Positions 13,779 to 19,238 of a stretch of DNA of 19,238 nucleotides are shown in pieces (position 1 is the first letter of the stretch; each line of letters starts with the position of its first letter). The stretch comes from Candidatus Thorarchaeota archaeon. GTDB taxonomy: Archaea > Asgardarchaeota > Thorarchaeia > Thorarchaeales > Thorarchaeaceae. The stretch is taken from positions 1 to 19,238 of the forward strand of contig JAEORG010000320.1 of assembly GCA_016841005.1 (NCBI GenBank). Direction: 5' to 3'. The notes below the pieces were generated by a model, which ran no database searches, was not told the DNA's origin, and was given only the letters and a program-made list of their open reading frames with translations. The position numbers were made by a program, and so were the translations under genes.

Positions 13779-14291
13779 ATGATTCCTATTGGGATTTTTC
13801 CTTTATTACTTCAGAGTCCCTTCGATGGTAGTCCCATACCTGAGTGGTTAGGAGCAATGGAGGTCATTCTTAATCTCGTCTATGCTTTTGCTGTTAATGG
13901 ATACTTGATATTGATTCTCCTTGGTTTCATGATTTATACAACTGGTCTCTATGATGGTCTTTCTAAGACGTTAGTTGTGGGAGGTATTGCTTTCTACATT
14001 ATAGGGCCTACTATAGCCACTACCATAGCCAGTGCCGCGGGAATTGGAGCTTTGTCGTTTGAAAGCGCGACTGCGACATGGTATGGACTCTTCGGTATTT
14101 ATGAATCAGAATTAGTCGCAGTGTTACTAATAATTGGTGATTTTGTTGCTGCAGTATGCATAGTGGTAGGAGCAATACTCTACTTTACACCCACATCAGG
14201 TGATTTGCGTTCACGAGGGCATTCACTCATTGTAAGAGCTCTGATTTTTGCTCCGATTCTAGCATTTTTGCACCTAATGCCTTGGTTTTAG
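13779..14291 (+). CDS. Multi-helix membrane protein, unknown function
   Basis: Not recognised. From ATG 13779 about 170 residues with roughly five hydrophobic segments: one beginning LGAMEVILNLVYAFAVNGYL and a companion LILILLGFMIYTTGLY, LVVGGIAFYIIGPTIATTIASAAG, ELVAVLLIIGDFVAAVCIVVGAILYF, and a C-terminal LIVRALIFAPILAFLHLMPW. Few charged residues inside; no transporter signature. The frame opens at TTG 13731, overlapping the glycosylase stop (TTGA), so coupling with that gene is possible. However, a TATA box and a perfect inverted repeat fall within that extension, so ATG 13779 or GTG 13770 is favoured. It is not an ATPase Ao subunit: it lacks the conserved helical hairpin of the K ring and the length of subunit I. 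Confidence 0.6.
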   Translation: MIPIGIFPLLLQSPFDGSPIPEWLGAMEVILNLVYAFAVNGYLILILLGFMIYTTGLYDGLSKTLVVGGIAFYIIGPTIATTIASAAGIGALSFESATATWYGLFGIYESELVAVLLIIGDFVAAVCIVVGAILYFTPTSGDLRSRGHSLIVRALIFAPILAFLHLMPWF

Positions 14292-14313
14292 TGCATCGGT
14301 GACACTACGTAAC

Positions 14314-14342
14314 TCTTAAAACGCGGATTAATTAGTTCGCGT
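14314..14342 (+). promoter_or_regulatory. Promoter of ATPase subunit B with palindromic operator-like site
   Basis: TATA-like TCTTAAA (14314-14320) is followed by an imperfect 22-base palindrome at 14321-14342: arms ACGCG and CGCGT around an AT-rich centre, of which about 8 of the 12 central positions also agree with the dyad. The expected transcript start is near 14343, immediately after the palindrome, which is where archaeal repressors commonly bind. A GGCGG SD (near 14366) precedes ATG 14379 by 8 nt. Confidence 0.45.
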
Positions 14343-14378
14343 CTATGGTTGCGGAGTCAACCTTAGGCGGATTTCCCG

Positions 14379-15779
14379 ATGGCAAAGGAATCATCCATAG
14401 TATACCGAACAGTGTCTGATGTCAGTGGACCTCTACTGATTGTAGATAATACACATAATGTATCATATAACGAAGTCGTCAAGATTAGAGCACCAAATGG
14501 TGAACTCTTGACAGGTACAGTACTTGAAACTGGGCGTGGACGTGCAGTCATACAGGTATTTGAGGGTACTAGCGGGCTAGATGCTGATGTTACCGCAGTT
14601 CGTTTTACCGGCGAAACTATGAAACTACCAGTGTCCACCGAAGTCCTAGGACGAGTCTTAGATGGAGCTGGCAATCCACTGGATAAAGGACCTCAACTCA
14701 CTGCTGAGGATCACTGGGATATCTATGGATCACCTATCAATCCCTACGCTAGACAATATCCGCGTCAACCTATTCAGACTGGATTATCAGTCATTGATGG
14801 TCTTAACACACTGGTAAGAGGTCAGAAACTACCAATCTTTTCAGGCTCAGGACTTCCTCACAACAGAATTGCAGCTCAGATTGTCCGCCAAGCGAAGATT
14901 CCAGGTGAAGAAGGCGATTTTGCAATTGTCTTCGGAGCTATGGGTATCACTGCAACTGAAGCTCAATACTTCATTAACTCCTTTGAGGAAACTGGTGCGC
15001 TCGAGCACACTACACTCTTCCTGAATTTGGCAAATGATCCCGCTATTGAGCGAATTATTACTCCAAGAGCAGCCCTTACAGCTGCTGAATATCTTGCATA
15101 CGAATCTGATATGCATGTACTGGTGATTCTTACAGATATGACTAACTACGCTGAGGCTCTCAGAGAGATCAGTGCAGCACGGTCAGAAATACCGGGTCGT
15201 CGTGGGTATCCTGGTTATCTCTACACAGACCTTAGTCTTATCTATGAGCGAGCAGGTCGTATTAATGGAAGAAAGGGAACCATCACGCAGATGCCTATAC
15301 TTTCAATGCCCCAAGATGATATGACACATCCGATTCCGGACCTATCTGGTTATATCACAGAGGGTCAGACAATTGTTGGTAGAGGTTTGCATAGAAGGGG
15401 TATCTATCCGCCAATCGACCCTGGTCCGTCACTCAGCAGATTGATGAAAGAGGGAATTGGCGAGGGAATGACACGCTTTGATCATAAAGAGGTTCAAGCA
15501 CAACTATACTATGCGTATTCAGAGGGCAGAGACCTACGTGACCTGGTAGCAGTAGTTGGATCAGAAGCCCTAACAGATCGTGATCAGAAGTATCTCAAGT
15601 TTGCAGATCGATTCGAGGAAGAATTCATCGGCCAAGGTGAATTTGAAGACCGGTCGTTTGAACAGACACTCGATATAGGGTGGAACCTACTAAGCGAGTT
15701 CCCAGAACGAGAGCTCAAGAGATGTGACCCCGAAACTATCACGTGGGCAAAAGAACGGAAAGCGTACAAGCCCGCATAA
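14379..15779 (+). CDS. atpB: A-type ATP synthase subunit B
   Basis: Non-catalytic ring subunit that alternates with subunit A in the A1 head. 466 residues, the usual length. It begins [20 protein letters not shown] and has [17 protein letters not shown], the family block [31 protein letters not shown], where the canonical P-loop Lys is absent as always in B, then [13 protein letters not shown] [55 protein letters not shown] and the C-terminal helical domain ending [13 protein letters not shown]. In most archaea B follows A directly; here two unrelated genes and a promoter separate them, so stoichiometry of the ring must be balanced across separate transcripts. Subunit D does not follow. Confidence 0.98.
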   Translation: MAKESSIVYRTVSDVSGPLLIVDNTHNVSYNEVVKIRAPNGELLTGTVLETGRGRAVIQVFEGTSGLDADVTAVRFTGETMKLPVSTEVLGRVLDGAGNPLDKGPQLTAEDHWDIYGSPINPYARQYPRQPIQTGLSVIDGLNTLVRGQKLPIFSGSGLPHNRIAAQIVRQAKIPGEEGDFAIVFGAMGITATEAQYFINSFEETGALEHTTLFLNLANDPAIERIITPRAALTAAEYLAYESDMHVLVILTDMTNYAEALREISAARSEIPGRRGYPGYLYTDLSLIYERAGRINGRKGTITQMPILSMPQDDMTHPIPDLSGYITEGQTIVGRGLHRRGIYPPIDPGPSLSRLMKEGIGEGMTRFDHKEVQAQLYYAYSEGRDLRDLVAVVGSEALTDRDQKYLKFADRFEEEFIGQGEFEDRSFEQTLDIGWNLLSEFPERELKRCDPETITWAKERKAYKPA

Positions 15780-15834
15780 GGTAAATCAGTAAACCTCGCA
15801 GGAACTATCTCGATTGAATTGAGGTTAGGTTGGG

Positions 15835-15843
15835 TTAATAATA
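15835..15843 (+). promoter_or_regulatory. TATA-like box for the YaaA/DUF6884-like gene
   Basis: TTAATAATA, centred 26 nt before ATG 15865. No SD precedes that ATG, so a leaderless mRNA is expected. Confidence 0.55.
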
Positions 15844-15864
15844 GACCAATCTGATAACATTGTA

Positions 15865-16584
15865 ATGAGGGTCTTAGTGATAGGGAGCTGTGGGAAACGA
15901 AAACAATTCACCAGTTCGAAGGTTCCGACATGTAAGGAATTGGTCAGTAAATCAAAGAGAGACGAGTGGATTTCCAAATTTCCAGATATGGTCTGTAAAG
16001 CCAGAGATATGTATACTGGAAATCAATCGAGAGAACTTGTTAGCGCAGTTGATTTACTTAGACAGATTAAAAGAGTACATGTTTCTCTCTTCATAGTTTC
16101 TGCTGGCTATGGACTTCTAGAGGAAAACGATGTCATCTCTCCTTACGAATGCAGTTTCACTGGTATGAAAATGAATGAGATTCGCCAACGTTCATACCAA
16201 TTAGGCATTCCTCAAGATTTTGTGAAGATTGGCCAGAAGAGGTATGATTTGTCCTATGTTGCCCTAGGCTCAGACTATCTTACTGCCCTTGGAAAAGACT
16301 GGCAACAAAAACTACGAGGGATTATAGTTGCGTTTGGGAAAAAAACAGTTGGTGAAAATCTACTGAGTCTTCCATGCGATGCGGAAATAGTAAAGTCACT
16401 CTCAGACGCAGGACAGAAAATTCACGGAGTTGCTGGATTCAAGGGTGATTTACTGAGAATTCTTTCCACTCATGCTTTGAATCAATATGATCCCTATTCT
16501 GAAGTCACTCGTTGGACTGATTTGGAATATGTTGGTAAACTCGTAGAATCTTTTAGAATGAATCCGGCTGAATCTTTATCGTAG
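15865..16584 (+). CDS. DUF6884/YaaA-like protein
   Basis: The N-terminal half looks like the family of DUF6884/YaaA-type proteins: MRVLVIGSCGKRKQF with the basic strand-loop at residues 1-15, the ARDMYTGNQSREL helix near 46-58, LFIVSAGYGLLEENDVISPYECSF near 74-97 (signature 'SAxYGLL...PYE'), and the strand YDLSYVALGSDYLTAL near 127-142. Members are found with phage and archaeal nucleic-acid genes, some near 7-deazaguanine pathways; the reaction is unknown for most. The last 50 residues add a short segment after AGFKGDLLRIL. 239 residues in all. The last 32 bases overlap the convergent gene. The family call rests on motifs only and is moderate. Confidence 0.55.
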   Translation: MRVLVIGSCGKRKQFTSSKVPTCKELVSKSKRDEWISKFPDMVCKARDMYTGNQSRELVSAVDLLRQIKRVHVSLFIVSAGYGLLEENDVISPYECSFTGMKMNEIRQRSYQLGIPQDFVKIGQKRYDLSYVALGSDYLTALGKDWQQKLRGIIVAFGKKTVGENLLSLPCDAEIVKSLSDAGQKIHGVAGFKGDLLRILSTHALNQYDPYSEVTRWTDLEYVGKLVESFRMNPAESLS

Positions 16585-17452
16585 CAGTTTCGAGTCCAAA
16601 ACTTGCCGCGCTCCCCTTGTCAGTATCATCATAGTGAACCAAACCTCCAATTGTATATTCAGGAGCAGGATCCAGAATATGTAGACTCACTTCAATGGTG
16701 ACTTTAGAAACTGAGTCATCAAGAGAAGATGCTAGAAATCCAACAGGTATTCTATTCGTTCTAGGAGACCAAGGAAATGGTTTGACTCCTACAACAGATA
16801 ACCGTTCATCAACATCCAATTCCAGTACGATATTCTGGTAAGGATGTAGGATATCATTCTCTATTGTGATTGAAAGTAAGATTCGATTATCATTAACAAG
16901 AAAATAGTCCTCAACTAGTTCAACTGATGGAGGTCGATACTTACCTTTAGTTCCTTTTCGAGTCTTCTTGGACTTTCTAGGAGGTCTCTTCTCTGCGCCT
17001 TCTGGAATTTTTATTGCTCCTCTATAGGGTCCTCGCTCTAGTTCAGTCTGATTATCTGCCCATTTTATCAAGGTTCGAAAACCTGCAAGTTTTACTGAAT
17101 TTAACTTTCCCAGTTTCATTCTTCTTCGCTCTTGTTGATTCCGAATTACTTGAACAATGCTATCTCTAATGGCTGATGATGTATATTCAGAGAAATCACC
17201 ATCTTTCCCTAGTTTCTCTGTCCACGAATCGATGAAGTCTAATATTTCTCTTGCAGCATCTAATCTTGATTTGTTCTTCTCAAACCATTCCAATCTTGTT
17301 TCAGTATTGTAATGAACTGGACCAAATGCTTTGCATGCATTCTGCCATTCCTTGAAATCATAGACTTGGAGATCTGGTGAAATCAGATTCTTCAGTTTCT
17401 CAGAATCTGGGGCATTGAGTTTCTTCTTTAATTTCTCCCTCTTTTTAGACAT
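16553..17452 (-). CDS. Unknown protein, helical N-terminus and beta-rich C-terminus
   Basis: Not recognised. From ATG 17452 about 299 residues: a lysine-rich start MSKKREKLKKKLN, a helical region to about residue 130, a very basic linker near 150-170 (KRPPRKSKKTRKGTKGKYRPP), and a beta-rich C-terminal domain of about 125 residues with alternating hydrophobic strands (ILLSITIENDILHPYQNIVLELDVD, VTIEVSLHILDPAPEYTIGGLVHYDD). That resembles an Ig-like or appendage-type beta sandwich, but this is inferred. No signal peptide. ATG 17452 preferred over TTG 17467 because GAGGG lies before it. The basic linker could contact nucleic acid or acidic lipids. The end overlaps the DUF6884-like gene on the other strand. 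Confidence 0.6.
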   Translation of the reverse strand: MSKKREKLKKKLNAPDSEKLKNLISPDLQVYDFKEWQNACKAFGPVHYNTETRLEWFEKNKSRLDAAREILDFIDSWTEKLGKDGDFSEYTSSAIRDSIVQVIRNQQERRRMKLGKLNSVKLAGFRTLIKWADNQTELERGPYRGAIKIPEGAEKRPPRKSKKTRKGTKGKYRPPSVELVEDYFLVNDNRILLSITIENDILHPYQNIVLELDVDERLSVVGVKPFPWSPRTNRIPVGFLASSLDDSVSKVTIEVSLHILDPAPEYTIGGLVHYDDTDKGSAASFGLETATIKIQPDSF

Positions 17453-17476
17453 TAACCTAGCCCTCAAACAGTTGGT

Positions 17477-17511
17477 GTATACTGCCTCTGACCCCCCACA
17501 GGCAAGTATAC
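17477..17511. repeat. Inverted repeat in the gap between unknown gene and DUF2095
   Basis: GTATACTGCC (17477-17486) and GGCAAGTATAC (17501-17511) are complementary apart from a one-base bulge, around a C-rich loop. It lies in the 159-base gap 17453-17611, which holds no other gene I can support. It could be a hairpin in the leader of the downstream (minus) gene or a protein-binding dyad. Confidence 0.35.
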
Positions 17512-17611
17512 AGTTCTATGTGGCAATCTCTACGATATAAGCACCTTCAAGAACGGGTATGATGCAAATGCTGGAAGCCTCCCATAAATGCATCCTACAA
17601 TTGACTAATTC

Positions 17612-17953
17612 TTATTCTAACCCATGATGCAGATAGTGGTCTTTTTCCTTCTTTGCTCCAAAGCTACGTAACCCATCAGACTTCAATTGTTGCTTGATTG
17701 ACTTAGCCTTAGTAGGGGTCAATTCCCCTCTATTGACCATATAATCAACAATCTCAATTGCCTGAGGAACAGTATCGCATCTTCTAATGTAATCAATGAC
17801 ACTGGGCAGAAAGGTCCCATCATCTGCTGAGTCTTCCCCGGGTTCTTCTGACATTGTTCGGACTCCATCTATCTTGTATTCCATGCTTCCTCCTGATTCT
17901 AGTTCTCGACTAAGAGCAGGAAACGAATCGCGAAAATCTTCTTCGTCACTCAT
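17612..17953 (-). CDS. DUF2095 family protein
   Basis: A 113-residue archaeal protein. The acidic N-terminal half (MSDEEDFRDSFPALSREL, then SEEPGEDSADDG) is likely flexible. The second half, FLPSVIDYIRRCDTVPQAIEIVDYMVNRGELTPTKAKSIKQQLKSDGLRSFGAKKEKDHYL, carries the conserved DUF2095 pattern: a helix ending IRRCDT, an alpha-helical hairpin with 'RGE', and the GLRSFGxKKE motif. No function is known for the family; no enzyme residues are evident. Start supported by a strong SD GGTGAT (17959-17964, minus strand) 5 nt before ATG. It lies between the beta-rich unknown and a radical SAM gene on the same strand, spaced 100-160 bases, so shared transcription is possible but not clear. Confidence 0.85.
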   Translation of the reverse strand: MSDEEDFRDSFPALSRELESGGSMEYKIDGVRTMSEEPGEDSADDGTFLPSVIDYIRRCDTVPQAIEIVDYMVNRGELTPTKAKSIKQQLKSDGLRSFGAKKEKDHYLHHGLE

Positions 17954-17958
17954 GGAAT

Positions 17959-17964
17959 ATCACC
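17959..17964 (-). promoter_or_regulatory. Shine-Dalgarno site of the DUF2095 gene
   Basis: GGTGAT on the minus strand, 5 nt before ATG 17953. Confidence 0.6.
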
Positions 17965-18053
17965 AGCTTGTGTTGACAATCTTCAGTTGGTGCCAATCTG
18001 AATATTCTTTTCGTAATTTCTCTTATAAGAGTAAGGCTGGCGGATACCTTAAT

Positions 18054-19238
18054 TTAAGAAATGAAATTCCACGGAAGGTCTCCTCTAAGACGGTCTTCAT
18101 CATTCGCAATATCAAAGAATCTGATTCCGGTTTCTTTCTCTGCCCTACGCCACCCTCCAAAACCTCCATGGCGAGAAGCTACTCTAATCACATCACCCAG
18201 AGAACGGTCTCCAATCGATAGAGCTGCTTGAATTCGAGCACTTCTTGGATCTAGAGATTCTAGAACAGTCCGAGGCACATTACGCAGACTCTTTTCCACA
18301 AGTTTAATCCTTGTTCTTAGTATTTCAAGAGGTAGTTGTGGCTCACGTTCCCATCTTGTATGTGCCTTTGGAATGAACGGATTCACACTAGCAACAGTTC
18401 TCAGACCTGAAATGCTTGCAATCTTCTTGACCATTTCTCCCATTTCGAGAACATCTTCATCTGACTCTGAAGGTAGACCGATTATGAAATATGCCTTAAT
18501 AGATTTGAAGCCCGTTTTCTTTGCTGCCTTTGCTGCATCATATATTCCTTCATCGCTCAATCCTTTACCCATCTTCTTTCGTAATTCAGAAGAGCCCGTT
18601 TCTGGTGCAATTGTGAGCGTCCTCTGTCCTCCCCTCTTCAGCACTTCAAGTAAACTTGGCGTGACTCGGTCCGCTCTGAGTGATGGAGTTGAAAGTTGCA
18701 AATCTTGATCAACTATCCATGTTGCTAAATCTTCTAGATTGTCGAGATCTCCAAGGGATGATGCAATTAATGATATCTTTCTGACAGGTGTTCTCTCTAA
18801 TCCTTCTTTAATGATATCTTTCAATTTCTGAATCGACCTAACTCTTCTCGGGCGACATATGTGTCCAACAAGACAGAATTTACACGAATGGCCACACCCA
18901 CGACTGACTTCAACAAGTAACGATGCACCGAAGACAGGTTCTAATTCTGACCCTTCCTCAACATCTGGAATGACCTGCTCAATAGGATGAAATAGGGTAT
19001 CCAAATCTGGCATAATGAGCCTCGTAATTTCATCTTGAGGAATTAAAGGAACATAGACTCCTGGGATATCTGCAAGGCTTACAATTGCATCACTACGTGA
19101 GTTAGATGATTCAATGCAATCGATGATTTGATGGATAACTAAATCGCCTTCTCCAATGACGAATGCATCAACAAAGTCAACATACGGTTCTGGGTTAGCA
19201 CTGACAGCAGGCCCTCCAACGATGATAATAGGGTCTTC
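18054..19238 (-). CDS. Radical SAM protein with N-terminal B12-binding-type domain, cut by window edge
   Basis: The frame is open past ATG 19013 to the right edge, and the extra 75 residues (IIIVGGPAVSANPEPY, FVDAFVIGEGD) are the end of a cobalamin-binding-like Rossmann domain, so the gene begins outside the window. The core has the radical SAM cluster motif CxxxCxxC as CGHSCKFC (codons near 18896-18873) preceded by SLLVEVSRG and followed by RPRRVRSIQKLKDI. Later blocks, PSLRADRVTPSLLEVLKRGGQRTLTIAPETGS and GFKSIKAYFIIGLPSE, match the B12-radical SAM subfamily of YgiQ-like and archaeal Fe-S oxidoreductases. The substrate cannot be told. It would bind a [4Fe-4S] cluster and S-adenosylmethionine in the cytosol. 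Stop TAA at 18054-18056. Confidence 0.88.
   Translation of the reverse strand, partial: EDPIIIVGGPAVSANPEPYVDFVDAFVIGEGDLVIHQIIDCIESSNSRSDAIVSLADIPGVYVPLIPQDEITRLIMPDLDTLFHPIEQVIPDVEEGSELEPVFGASLLVEVSRGCGHSCKFCLVGHICRPRRVRSIQKLKDIIKEGLERTPVRKISLIASSLGDLDNLEDLATWIVDQDLQLSTPSLRADRVTPSLLEVLKRGGQRTLTIAPETGSSELRKKMGKGLSDEGIYDAAKAAKKTGFKSIKAYFIIGLPSESDEDVLEMGEMVKKIASISGLRTVASVNPFIPKAHTRWEREPQLPLEILRTRIKLVEKSLRNVPRTVLESLDPRSARIQAALSIGDRSLGDVIRVASRHGGFGGWRRAEKETGIRFFDIANDEDRLRGDLPWNFIS

Noticed and set aside
13731..14291. Subunit of the ATPase membrane sector
   Set aside because: No carboxylate-bearing helical hairpin of the K ring and too short for subunit I; position in the locus is the only reason to think so.
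17533..17610. Short reading frame of 25 codons on the minus strand
   Set aside because: No SD or TATA box at the right distance and no recognisable sequence; too short to support.
1..19238. CRISPR array, transposon, phage or toxin-antitoxin genes
   Set aside because: No regularly spaced repeats, transposase motifs, terminal inverted repeats or toxin-antitoxin gene pairs were seen on either strand.

Overview
The window looks like chromosome of an uncultivated archaeon. It carries an archaeal A-type ATPase (subunits F, A and B), SRP54, deoxyhypusine synthase, ribosomal protein L10e, a TrmY-like tRNA methyltransferase relative, the archaeal-only family DUF2095, and an orphan aspartate transcarbamoylase regulatory chain. 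Base composition is moderate (low to mid 40s % GC by eye). Starts come in two kinds: those with a Shine-Dalgarno (SD) site of the GGTGA/GGAGG type, and those with an archaeal TATA-like box about 25-28 nt upstream of the first codon, as expected for leaderless mRNAs. An Asgard (Thorarchaeia-like) or other deep lineage is plausible, but that is only an impression. There are no tRNA, rRNA, CRISPR or insertion sequences, and no phage-like genes.

Layout. (1) Positions 1-1630, + strand: deoxyhypusine synthase, then a small VOC/glyoxalase-fold protein. (2) 1645-5619: mostly minus-strand genes for membrane or redox proteins: a two-helix membrane protein of unknown function, a flavin-reductase-fold protein, a 70-residue two-helix protein, a five-helix Yip1-like protein on +, and an array of three paralogous genes that each encode two membrane helices plus a C-terminal zinc ribbon. 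(3) 5789-6328, +: ribosomal protein L10e/uL16. (4) 6330-10269, minus: a probable operon SRP54 - TrmY-like protein - Obg/DRG-like GTPase with TGS domain - TrmJ-like RNA methyltransferase, linking protein targeting with tRNA modification. (5) 10407-15779, +: PyrI without PyrB, ATPase F and A, a family-4 uracil-DNA glycosylase, a membrane protein, then ATPase B under what looks like its own promoter. (6) 15865 to the end: a YaaA/DUF6884-like protein convergent with a minus-strand group of an unknown beta-rich protein, DUF2095, and a radical SAM protein that runs off the right edge.

Points most worth a second look: the three-gene membrane zinc-ribbon array, two of whose genes also share a duplicated upstream promoter; a uracil-DNA glycosylase with Ser in place of its third iron-sulphur cysteine; a TrmY-family protein that keeps its N-terminal signature but lacks the knot motifs that bind S-adenosylmethionine; and an A-ATPase cluster in which the two catalytic-ring genes are split by a DNA-repair gene and a membrane-protein gene, with a palindrome at the subunit B promoter. 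No feature amounts to a proven new system; the zinc-ribbon array is the best candidate.
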